DNA from: Phoronis ovalis
Lineage: Eukaryota; Phoronida; Phoronidae
Assembly: GCA_028565635.1 (NCBI GenBank)
Contig: JAOXYB010018073.1
Span: 10,914-35,467, forward strand
DNA length: 24,554 nt
Reading direction: 5' to 3'
Shown here: piece by piece, positions 22,601 to 24,554 of the stretch
How the letters are laid out: each line of letters opens with the position of its first letter
Numbering within the stretch: position 1 is the stretch's first letter
Program-made: the position numbers and the translations under genes
The notes under the pieces: model-generated
Seen by the model: the letters and a program-made list of their open reading frames with translations, nothing else
The model's database searches: none
What the model was told of the DNA's origin: nothing

Positions 22601-23765
22601 ATCCACCCACGACAAAAGATCACTTCTGTTCCATTGATCCTCCATATGGTGTTGCTATCAATACTACATTCAAAATGGTGTGTGGTGGATTTCAAGATAA
22701 AGATCAGCCATTGTTTTATGAGTTTTATCAACAGATTGATCCAGAAAAACCCCCGACAATTTTTGACGGTATTAAGTTATTACATTTTTTCTGTATTACT
22801 CTCTATTTTCTTTAAGGATTGTTGATACTGAACCGCACGAAGGATTTTGGGTAATATAACCCTTTGTGTCTTTCAAGGCCAACAATGCTTTAAAGTTGAT
22901 ACTGGACCGTGCAAAGCATTGACCATTTTGGTGTTCAATCCTACTATAAACAACTACACGTCACGTCAGATAAGGGTGCCACCATGTTGGCACCACCAAC
23001 TTCGTGTTTGCTTAGCAATTGCGCGTGACAACGGAAGGCAGCAAACTGGGTGTTGCCATGTATAATGATGGAAACTAGCAAATGAAGTAATATGATTAGC
23101 TGAAATAATAATAAAATGAAGTCAAGTTTTTTTATGTACTCCCAGCTCCTACTTCTCGCATGTACTAATAATATGCTGTGGTCATTTTATGTAGAATTTA
23201 GGACTCAATACGAAAGGATTCGAAAACCCGGCAAAACTCTGTTGCAATTTCATTACAATATACTGAGACTAATGTGATAGATGATATAGCGGGAGAAATA
23301 CCTTAGTTGCGAGAGTATTAGACTGAAGATCCAAAGGTCCGCGCGGTTCAATCCCGGTTTTTATCAATTTTTTTCAAATTCCTTTATCAATATTACATTT
23401 TTACTTTAATTTATATTCTTCCTTAGATTTTTTGAATCCAAAATGGCTGCAATGTCAAAAACTTTGTATTAGAAGACATATACTTGGTGTCGCCATGCGA
23501 CACTACACATTCTAGTTTAAATAGGTGATTTGATAATTTTTAGTTCTAGACGACAATTACTTACCTGTTGAAATAATCAGTCTAGAAGAAAGAACTTTCT
23601 TTATGACAGTTATGTTATTTTCTATTTTCAGAAAACAGGTATCCGCAGCTTAGTCAACTAGTAAGACTTCCAGCGGGATTGAATGAATTAGATAATGAAG
23701 TGACAATTGTTGTGCGAGTCATTGATAATATTGGTTCATTTAGTGAGGTCCGCCATACAGTTAAG
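1579..23765 (+). CDS. PKD1-like: Polycystin-1-like protein, 22 exons, 3' end outside the window
   Basis: Joined exons: 1579-1663, 1995-2118, 6130-6305, 6658-6783, 7413-7556, 8191-8427, 9454-9608, 10123-10810, 11124-11320, 11979-12087, 12368-12529, 13158-13331, 14097-14236, 14737-14871, 16083-16215, 17598-18987, 19321-20846, 21146-21362, 21631-21729, 22144-22367, 22571-22768, 23632-23765. They total 6573 nt (2191 codons) with no internal stop, and every donor is GT and every acceptor AG. Domain order is signal peptide, WSC, trefoil, PKD, an unassigned module, PKD, PAN, F5/8C, a PKD array and REJ. PKD plus REJ is the signature of the PKD1/PKD1L/PKDREJ family, and WSC points to PKD1 itself. In that family REJ leads into a GPS cleavage site and a multi-pass membrane part, which would lie downstream. 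The exon set was assembled by hand from splice signals and protein likeness; small or alternative exons could be missing. Confidence 0.88.
1664..1994 (+). other. Intron 1
   Basis: GT...AG intron of 331 bases, AT-rich. A TATAAAAG at 1693-1700 lies inside the intron and is taken as chance. Nothing else is visible. Confidence 0.65.
1995..2118 (+). CDS. Exon 2: N-terminal half of WSC domain
   Basis: Starts after gttgaag and reads DNLGCYKDDPDSRKFN, the classic opening of a WSC domain (aromatic/Gly, then GCYxD), followed by VCSHQC. This supplies three of the eight conserved cysteines. The donor agGTAATT leaves phase 2. Residues 29-69. WSC domains are putative carbohydrate-binding modules and occur near the N-terminus of vertebrate polycystin-1. 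Confidence 0.88.
3016..3027 (-). mobile_element. Possible DNA-transposon terminal motif
   Basis: On the minus strand this reads CAGTGGCGGATC and continues AAAGATTTTC. Termini beginning CAGTGGCGGATC followed by a T-rich stretch are a frequent start of repetitive elements in invertebrate genomes, with a hAT-like CAGTG end. The matching second terminus and target duplication were not found, so the element would be truncated or its other end diverged. Confidence 0.3.
4238..4476 (+). mobile_element. Decayed LINE (non-LTR retrotransposon) C-terminal tail with poly-A
   Basis: The plus-strand frame from 4238 gives RVRFRPHC, ITEDKLQFLLLCPLHF and FLKEQYSF. This follows the pattern near the end of many LINE ORF2 proteins: basic residues, a Cys, then (I/T)EDE.HFLL.CP.Y..LR. 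Related but frameshifted sequence (KSKTRWLNNINS) lies just upstream at 4144-4179. A run of 15 A at 4462-4476 may be the remains of the element's tail or simple slippage. The fragment is non-functional: no start codon, frame changes and no catalytic RT boxes in the surviving part. Confidence 0.5.
4409..4574 (+). repeat. Spaced imperfect repeat (caagac ... aaaaatgg ... caagac)
   Basis: Two units of about 35-38 bases, each bounded by caagac and centred on caaaaatgg(t)acct, lie at 4409-4443 and 4537-4574. A weaker third core (tcctcaaaaaggcaccctt) lies near 4609. The units are about 128 bases apart. They may be part of one repetitive element or an old tandem array. Confidence 0.4.
5850..5920 (+). 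repeat. tRNA-derived SINE-like sequence
   Basis: The stretch has a pol III A-box-like GTGTAGTAGTTATAGCAC (5861-5878) and, about 30 bases on, a B-box-like AGTTTCAAATTC (5905-5916). The order and spacing match a tRNA head such as those of SINEs (GTGGTGTAGTGGTTAGCAC ... GGTTCGAATCC). An anticodon-loop-like tttcatg sits between them. Several bases have decayed, so this is a fossil rather than an active tRNA. The downstream boundary is unclear. Confidence 0.5.
6130..6305 (+). CDS. Exon 3: C-terminal half of WSC domain
   Basis: After tattttcag the frame gives SFGSVSDRLCFCGN, then CNVTC and STCGN. These are the remaining five WSC cysteines, and LCFCGN is the most diagnostic WSC motif. With exon 2 this completes an eight-cysteine WSC at about residues 31-118. 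It ends in DISG with a phase-1 donor (cagGTTTGA). Two N-glycosylation sites (NVS, NVT) are present. Confidence 0.92.
6306..6657 (+). other. Intron 3
   Basis: GT...AG intron of 352 bases with a phase-1 boundary on each side. AT-rich, no further feature seen. Confidence 0.75.
6658..6783 (+). CDS. Exon 4: P-type (trefoil) domain
   Basis: A self-contained phase 1-1 exon. It reads VCGGIEPTNRVGCGFPGI, then TCLGRGCCFDSS and HCF, with all six trefoil cysteines and the hallmark CGxPGI and GCCFD motifs, at about residues 130-169. Trefoil domains are compact disulfide modules found in mucin-associated peptides, zona pellucida proteins and glycosidases. Symmetric phase-1 borders are typical of a shuffled domain. 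The open frame runs past the donor (aagGTAAGC), but the trefoil is complete before it. Confidence 0.93.
6784..7412 (+). other. Intron 4
   Basis: Intron of 629 bases. It holds one member of a short dispersed repeat (gtgaataaacaatgatgcag..., 7109-7140) that recurs imperfectly at 8466-8499 in intron 6. No exon-like sequence is seen. Confidence 0.65.
7413..7556 (+). CDS. Exon 5: start of first PKD domain
   Basis: Phase 1-1 exon of 144 nt after ttatttacag. It encodes FEPYNISVVKTGGEEPMV, then LLFGDDG and HEFSHLG. LLFGDDG stands for the usual W-D-F-G-D-G, and HEFSHLG for the H-x-F/Y-x-x-x-G turn of PKD beta-sandwich domains. The domain ends in exon 6. Residues 171-218. Confidence 0.82.
7557..8190 (+). 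other. Intron 5
   Basis: Intron of 634 bases ending at cttatttaag. It contains CACCCTCTAGTGG at 8122-8134, whose complement is close to the vertebrate CTCF core. Otherwise plain AT-rich sequence. Confidence 0.65.
8191..8427 (+). CDS. Exon 6: end of first PKD domain and start of a second
   Basis: Phase 1-1 exon of 237 nt. The first part (KQVIHAELSDIIDG ... STVLVEVHSRI) completes the PKD domain begun in exon 5. The second part begins a new repeat: RDVSFYCPEYILMDEKFQC, then SFDFDDDGHTYTMRAPG, where FDFDDDG mimics the WDFGDG turn. The usual H-Y-x-x-x-G-x-Y half does not follow. Instead the next exon opens an unrelated module, so this second repeat is a half domain or is interrupted. Confidence 0.82.
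8428..9453 (+). other. Intron 6
   Basis: Intron of 1026 bases. It holds a 35-bp tandem duplication at 8631-8700, a dispersed-repeat member at 8466-8499, and a gcatataggt motif that recurs inverted near 9276-9290. A TAGCGCCCTCTA motif lies at 9263-9274. No exon-like sequence is seen. Confidence 0.65.
8631..8700 (+). repeat. Tandem duplication of a 35-bp unit
   Basis: Two adjacent units, 8631-8665 and 8666-8700, share ctctctctttttaaggt followed by a diverged (a/g)(g)tgtata/gcatata and aggt(g/a)g. The first about 29 bases of each unit match closely and the last few differ. Likely a simple local duplication within the intron. Confidence 0.7.
9454..9608 (+). CDS. Exon 7: start of unassigned beta-rich module
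   Basis: After ttctatag the frame gives DTVLYAVGKLNLGQKNV, then PGLYLMP and GTVIAFKAYVYQPGEARLQ. It ends at a phase-0 donor (cagGTGCAT). The alternating hydrophobic pattern suggests a beta-sandwich that continues into exon 8 (IYRP). I do not recognise a named family. The layout G-x-I-x-x-F ... PG-x-x-x-LQ-(I/V)-(Y/W)-RP resembles modules I have seen in secreted invertebrate proteins. Residues 298-349. Confidence 0.8.
9609..10122 (+). other. Intron 7
   Basis: Phase-0 intron of 514 bases. The reading frame of exon 8 is open for some 90 bases upstream of its acceptor, but the protein joins cleanly at cag/ATC. No other feature seen. Confidence 0.7.
10123..10810 (+). CDS. Exon 8: unassigned module with LDLa-like cysteine cluster; lead-in to PKD domain
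   Basis: 688 nt, phase 0 in and phase 1 out. It opens IYRPHCPDSN, then FCYKSMSCISDDAIC and a Cys about 11 residues on. The F-C-x5-C-I-x6-C spacing is like the front of an LDL-receptor class A repeat, but the acidic calcium-binding end is absent. Vertebrate polycystin-1 also has an LDL-A-related segment. Next come YQYVGEVTIQTSV, KIPITEQLQVQRGDIPALYF and KVIRPTVLIAPEHRLV, a long beta-rich stretch that completes the module begun in exon 7. The final part (NVTVDVTGMKFEATLQAVSC ... ANMTIDCPDIG) starts a PKD repeat finished in exons 9-10. Residues 350-578. Confidence 0.85.
10811..11123 (+). other. Intron 8
   Basis: Phase-1 intron of 313 bases, donor gGTAAGTC and acceptor atattttag. No feature seen. 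Confidence 0.8.
11124..11320 (+). CDS. Exon 9: core of a canonical PKD domain
   Basis: Reads FHFRIPSHPGSSVRYRWTLG, then DGNATS, YTYFQAGVYTITLEAQNDVS and RLAVQ. The Y-x-W-x-x-G-D-G turn and the Y-T-Y-F-x-A-G-V-Y-T-I-T strand are textbook PKD features. Phase 1 in, phase 0 out (cagGTACAG). Residues 579-644. Confidence 0.93.
11321..11978 (+). other. Intron 9
   Basis: Intron of 658 bases. The exon 9 frame runs on past the donor to a stop near 11414, but nothing in that stretch resembles a domain. No other feature seen. Confidence 0.7.
11979..12087 (+). CDS. Exon 10: end of PKD domain and linker to the next
   Basis: 109 nt between tgttttag and GTATTG. Reads KTIVIQDPVQGLQV, the typical closing strand of one PKD repeat passing straight into the next, then LTNILVTMASG, the second strand of a new repeat. 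Residues 645-680. It is too short to be seen as an open frame but is fixed by phase on both sides. Confidence 0.87.
12088..12367 (+). other. Intron 10
   Basis: Phase-1 intron of 280 bases containing a near duplication: aaatct(g/a)ta(c)...atgtgcctagcaaa occurs near 12185-12210 and 12314-12340. Overlapping short open frames here have no domain likeness. Confidence 0.65.
12368..12529 (+). CDS. Exon 11: interrupted PKD half and start of PAN-like module
   Basis: Phase 1-1 exon. It begins GTNTSLFVTTGDGGNYTIVH, the GDG turn of a PKD repeat opened in exon 10. The rest of that repeat is not here: the sequence turns into a different pattern (YFHATNGVTLETDLYKIETL) that leads into the PAN-like cysteines of exon 12. 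Residues 681-734. Confidence 0.85.
12530..13157 (+). other. Intron 11
   Basis: Phase-1 intron of 628 bases, AT-rich. A minus-strand open frame in it has no domain likeness. No other feature seen. Confidence 0.7.
13158..13331 (+). CDS. Exon 12: PAN/apple-like module
   Basis: Phase 1-1 exon of 174 nt. Reads VACAQLCLNENVTKCNGFYV, then SECILLRQN and SGVTLYTSKG. The order C-A-x-x-C-L-x6-C-x-x-F ... C-x-L-L is the core of PAN/apple domains, which bind proteins or carbohydrates. Together with the end of exon 11 it spans about residues 700-790. The usual outer cysteine pair is not evident, so I call it PAN-like. Confidence 0.85.
13332..14096 (+). other. Intron 12
   Basis: Intron of 765 bases. It contains CCACTAGATGGCA at 13836-13848, a full match to the vertebrate CTCF core consensus, with ATGGCGCC about 35 bases on. 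An open frame at 13646-13879 has no domain likeness. No exon-like sequence is seen. Confidence 0.65.
14097..14236 (+). CDS. Exon 13: F5/8 type C (discoidin) domain, part 1
   Basis: After attatag the frame reads ECGDLMQRVPLTNILMGLSA, then RINQTGAAFML and DDTVE. The opening Cys is the first of the two terminal cysteines that close a discoidin fold. Phase 1 in, phase 0 out. Residues 793-839. Confidence 0.87.
14237..14736 (+). other. Intron 13
   Basis: Phase-0 intron of 500 bases, AT-rich, ending attgcttgtag. No feature seen. Confidence 0.75.
14737..14871 (+). CDS. Exon 14: F5/8 type C (discoidin) domain, part 2
   Basis: 135 nt, phase 0-0. Reads IELSALSFIHSVVIQGDEV, then WLESFNVTYSTDGNTYTDIG. 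This matches the discoidin centre (L-x-x-V-x-x-V-x-x-Q-G ... V-x-x-F-x-V-x-Y-S-x-D-G). Residues 840-884. The exon is too short to show as a long open frame, but it is unambiguous by likeness and phase. Confidence 0.92.
14872..16082 (+). other. Intron 14
   Basis: Phase-0 intron of 1211 bases. Several short open frames on both strands (for example 14954-15193) have no domain likeness. No repeat or exon recognised. Confidence 0.7.
16083..16215 (+). CDS. Exon 15: F5/8 type C (discoidin) domain, end
   Basis: Reads IGNSDMSTALTIPLPSPIVA, then RYIRISPEQ and FRLGLLGCDG. GN-x-D, A-R-Y-I-R-I-x-P and L-x-x-x-L-x-G-C are the standard discoidin ending, and the last Cys pairs with that of exon 13. Phase 0 in, phase 1 out. 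Residues 885-928. Discoidin domains bind phospholipid, glycans or collagen. Confidence 0.95.
16216..17597 (+). other. Intron 15
   Basis: Intron of 1382 bases with a foldback element of about 325 bp (16466-16790). I searched it for a PKD front half (a phase 1-1 exon with W-D-F-G-D-G) because exon 16 begins in the middle of a PKD repeat; none is visible, and all frames carry frequent stops. Confidence 0.7.
16466..16790. repeat. Foldback (long inverted repeat) element, about 325 bp
   Basis: The left arm, 16466-16567, begins ttactatcgtttgcaacg and ends tgcagcaaaggcattac. The reverse complement of the right arm, 16689-16790, begins ttactatcgtttacaacg and ends tgcagcaaaggcattac. Between these ends the arms keep clear similarity (tggtatttc, aatgaggacatta) with small indels. 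The spacer is about 120 bases. No coding capacity and no obvious target duplication were seen. It fits a non-autonomous DNA element of MITE/foldback type. Confidence 0.85.
17598..18987 (+). CDS. Exon 16: tandem PKD-domain array
   Basis: 1390 nt without introns, residues 929-1391. It begins with only the second half of a PKD repeat (SHYYEQPGDYTVTVQASNLW), then runs through about five more repeats. Anchors are GYYTLSVLADN, SGVYDVILNVANDVS, HGTYNVSVIARNLVS, YFWDFKDGGNFTNY and PGHYQVAVTASNTLG. Only one or two keep the W-D-F-x-D-G turn; the others are degenerate, as in vertebrate polycystin-1, and are placed by the x-G-x-Y-x-V-x-V-x-A-x-N strand. Many N-x-S/T sites. Long PKD-coding exons also occur in human PKD1 (exon 15). 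It ends phase 2 (tatagGTAAAT) in the middle of a further repeat. Confidence 0.93.
18988..19320 (+). other. Intron 16
   Basis: Phase-2 intron of 333 bases ending ttattttcag. A read-through open frame has no domain likeness. No feature seen. Confidence 0.75.
19321..20846 (+). CDS. Exon 17: last PKD repeats and start of REJ domain
   Basis: 1526 nt, residues 1392-1900. It opens SIDFGDNTEIS and HTYIESGQFNVSLTIWNHVS (a repeat begun in exon 16), then a canonical one: EYWWDFGDGFTH with HYYLHPGTYQVML at about 1506-1540, then a degenerate one (YYIDFADARATYG ... HVMSMNITNLVS). From about residue 1685 the REJ region begins: VDLEIPNACFEPLCDARTVY, LNCSIVSANYRWTV, RTLYLPAHTLNYGLYQFTLN and KFGQQLVLEAFPGTFDPDVN. 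These match REJ features: C-x-x-x-x-x-x-Y-x-W, L-P-x-x-x-L-x-x-G-x-Y, and L-x-L-x-A-x-x-x-x-D-P-D followed by W-x-C. REJ, named from the sea urchin receptor for egg jelly, precedes the GPS in polycystins. Phase 1 donor. Confidence 0.94.
21146..21362 (+). CDS. Exon 18: REJ domain
   Basis: Phase 1 in, phase 2 out. Reads GIISPNYINYSLEQPDKPMF, then SVWLDTEAMFEGESHNIRLL, RKGERFGIFDQTIVLVEGDP and PLINME. It fits the REJ strand pattern of an L-x-x-x-Y-x-F-x-V-x-V stretch followed by P-x-(I/V)-x-(I/M)-x-C, with the Cys opening the next exon. Residues 1901-1972. Confidence 0.88.
21631..21729 (+). CDS. Exon 19: REJ domain, short exon
   Basis: 99 nt with phase 2 at both ends. Reads CINNCKDVLNPTSRFALKS, then RKIMKYHYS. 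The pair C-x-x-N-C followed by Y-x-Y-x-W (W in exon 20) is a conserved REJ signature, as in human polycystin-1. The acceptor is ctttacag and the donor atagGTACAA. It is too short for ORF finding but strongly supported by family likeness and phase. Confidence 0.88.
21730..22143 (+). other. Intron 19
   Basis: Phase-2 intron of 414 bases ending ctttgcag. No feature seen. Confidence 0.75.
22144..22367 (+). CDS. Exon 20: REJ domain
   Basis: Phase 2 in, phase 1 out. Reads WDVVYPAKYNGTGFRYDIYR, then GADLAIDAGLFD and YRQTFLIRVSSYRDGFPNN. W-D completes the Y-x-Y-x-W signature. The closing F-x-I-R-V-x-x-Y-x-x-G strand leads to the usual REJ G-x-x-x-Y-x-F-x-V-N-x-P-P of exon 21. Residues 2006-2080. Confidence 0.9.
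22571..22768 (+). CDS. Exon 21: REJ domain
   Basis: Phase 1-1. Reads YAFEVNDPPTT, then FCSIDPPYGVAINTTFKMVC and DKDQPLFYEFYQQ. The pattern C-x-I-x-P-x-x-G-x-A-x-x-T-x-F-x-x-x-C-x-x-(F/W)-x-D-x-D-x-P-L-x-Y-x-F is one of the most conserved blocks of REJ domains. Residues 2081-2146. Confidence 0.95.
22821..22933 (+). repeat. Imperfect direct repeat
   Basis: The unit gttgatactgaaccgcacga...attttgg at 22821-22850 recurs as gttgatactggaccgtgcaa...attttgg at 22895-22931, with a short insertion in the second copy. Both are preceded by a ctttaagg/ctttcaagg stretch. Confidence 0.6.
23291..23365 (+). pseudogene. tRNA-Phe(GAA)-like pseudogene or SINE head
   Basis: The stretch follows the eukaryotic tRNA-Phe sequence closely. 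It has AAATA before the D arm, TTAGTTGCGAGAG in place of the A box, TTAGACTGAAGATCCAAAGG covering the anticodon arm with loop CTGAAGA (anticodon GAA), and the B box GGTTCAATCCC. Defects are a C-A mismatch in the anticodon stem, two lost T-stem pairs, extra bases before the T stem and a weak acceptor stem. A T-run follows. It is either a decayed tRNA copy or the head of a tRNA-Phe-derived SINE, not a functional tRNA. Confidence 0.6.
23632..23765 (+). CDS. Exon 22: REJ domain, last exon visible
   Basis: After tctattttcag the frame reads ENRYPQLSQLVRLPAGLNEL, then NEVTIVVRVIDNIGSFSEVR and HTVK. R-L-P-x-G followed by V-x-I-x-V-x-V-x-D-x-x-G is the REJ strand pair expected right after exon 21. The donor aagGTAATT is phase 0. 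Residues 2147-2191. The gene must continue beyond it, since no stop codon and no GPS region have been reached. Confidence 0.93.
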
Positions 23766-24554
23766 GTAATTTGATAACTTATTTTGCTTAAGAGTCTTTA
23801 TTTGTCAAGCCTACATCTAATCTCGCGGAGTAACTACAGGATTTGTAAGTTTATGTTGAATCGATTGAGTTTTCTCTTTTTCATGGAATCAGCATTTATG
23901 TTTGCAACTGCTAGGAATCATAAAAAAATTGACATCTGAACCCGACAGCTGTGAAACATTTGCTTGAAGAAGGAGGGTGTAGTGATATACCAATGAATAT
24001 TGAATAAGGAAGGTCTAGAATATACAACTGCAAAGTAAAAGGCCAAGATCTTCGCAGAAAGGTCTATTTGGATGATAACACAAAACAACTGTAAAATGAA
24101 ATAGTGTAACACTATTAATATCAAAGGGCAGAAAGAAAGGACAGCTACCGACGCGACCCTGACTCAATTCCAGTGAAAATGTTAAAAATATGTGCTCCTG
24201 AGCTTGATTTTGCCAAATTATTCCAAAATTCTTTGGTCAGTGGTGGGTACCCATCACAGTGAAAACTGAACATTAGTACTGTCTAACTATCATCTATTTC
24301 TTTGTTCCCTCCCAGTTGTAAGTAAGGTGATGGAAACCATCAGTAATATACATATTAGATTATTGATTGCACTTGTTTGGTGTCAAGGGATGGGAAGATA
24401 CTCTTGATAGAGGAGTAGAGACAAGGGCTGTTTCTCTGCATATCATCAGAGCCTTTGGCTGTATGTGGTATAACTGTTATCATTACGAAATATCCTGCTT
24501 GCCGCTCAACCACACTTCTAAACCTGTGAAGTGCAAGAGACCGGTATTCGCTCA
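23766..24554 (+). other. Start of intron 22, runs off the window
   Basis: No further exon with REJ, GAIN or GPS likeness is visible to the window end. The last 400 bases contain a dead reverse-transcriptase fragment, described separately. Confidence 0.65.
24161..24480 (+). mobile_element. Dead non-LTR retrotransposon reverse-transcriptase fragment
   Basis: Three pieces of an RT domain lie in order on the + strand. The first is DSIPVKMLKICAPELDFAKL, then NSLVSGGYPSQ up to an in-frame TGA at 24260-24262. The second, in another frame, is SLPVVSKVMETIS (24315-24353). The third is LDRGVETRAVSL and RAFGCMWYN (about 24401-24472). These match the LINE RT order: IP...LK.CA.EL, S..G..P, then LLPVVSKV.E, then motif A (D..-AFD.VW). 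The segment between the first two is shortened, and both motif-A aspartates are replaced (H and G), so the copy is inactive. It may extend past the window end. Confidence 0.72.

Larger units (their letters stand above)
22769..23631 (+). other. Intron 21 with repeat-like block
   Basis: Phase-1 intron of 863 bases. It holds a less AT-rich block (about 22815-23065) with an imperfect direct repeat, a hairpin and a faint Kunitz-like frame; a tRNA-Phe-like pseudogene (23291-23365); and a perfect 7-bp-arm hairpin at 23487-23503. REJ sequence joins directly across the intron, so no exon is missing. Confidence 0.65.

Noticed and set aside
1-24554. CRISPR arrays, rRNA genes, bacterial operons or phage modules
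   Set aside because: No regularly spaced repeats, no rRNA likeness and no Shine-Dalgarno-linked gene runs; the window is intron-bearing animal DNA.

Overview
The window is genomic DNA from a metazoan. It carries most of the 5' part of one intron-rich gene on the + strand, set in AT-rich introns littered with decayed repeats. All splice sites I could place are GT...AG, introns run from about 0.2 to 4 kb, and there is no sign of operons. The protein is a polycystin-1-like (PKD1 family) receptor, whose PKD plus REJ combination is characteristic of animals. Remnants of LINEs, tRNA-derived repeats and an inverted-repeat element fit an invertebrate, probably marine. The phylum cannot be fixed from the sequence alone.

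Gene model: 22 exons between 1579 and 23765 keep one open frame of exactly 6573 nt (2191 codons) through every phase transition. The last recognisable exon ends at a phase-0 donor at 23766, so the gene continues beyond the window. The expected GAIN/GPS, PLAT and transmembrane parts are not here.

Domain order: signal peptide (exon 1); WSC, eight Cys (exons 2-3); P-type trefoil, six Cys (exon 4); a PKD domain and the first half of another (exons 5-6); an unassigned module with an LDLa-like Cys cluster (exons 7-8); a full PKD domain (exons 8-10); the N-terminal half of a PKD domain (exons 10-11); a PAN/apple-like module (exons 11-12); a complete F5/8 type C (discoidin) domain (exons 13-15); then, at once, the C-terminal half of a PKD domain followed by about seven more, often degenerate, PKD repeats (long exons 16-17); and finally a REJ region (exons 17-22). 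The PAN plus discoidin block therefore seems to sit inside one PKD domain, which is the most interesting feature of the window.

Non-coding layout: 1-1578 is upstream DNA with no convincing gene. Intron 2 (about 4 kb) holds a possible DNA-transposon end, the decayed C-terminal tail of a LINE ORF2 with a poly-A run, and a tRNA-derived SINE-like sequence. Intron 6 has a 35-bp tandem duplication. Intron 15 carries a foldback element of about 325 bp. Intron 21 has a tRNA-Phe-like pseudogene and a compositionally distinct block with a faint Kunitz-like reading frame. The last 400 bases hold a dead non-LTR reverse-transcriptase fragment.

Inferred role: a large, N-glycosylated cell-surface protein whose carbohydrate- and protein-binding modules (WSC, trefoil, PAN, discoidin) sit on a PKD/REJ stalk. 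In this family such stalks lead to a GPS-cleaved membrane receptor.
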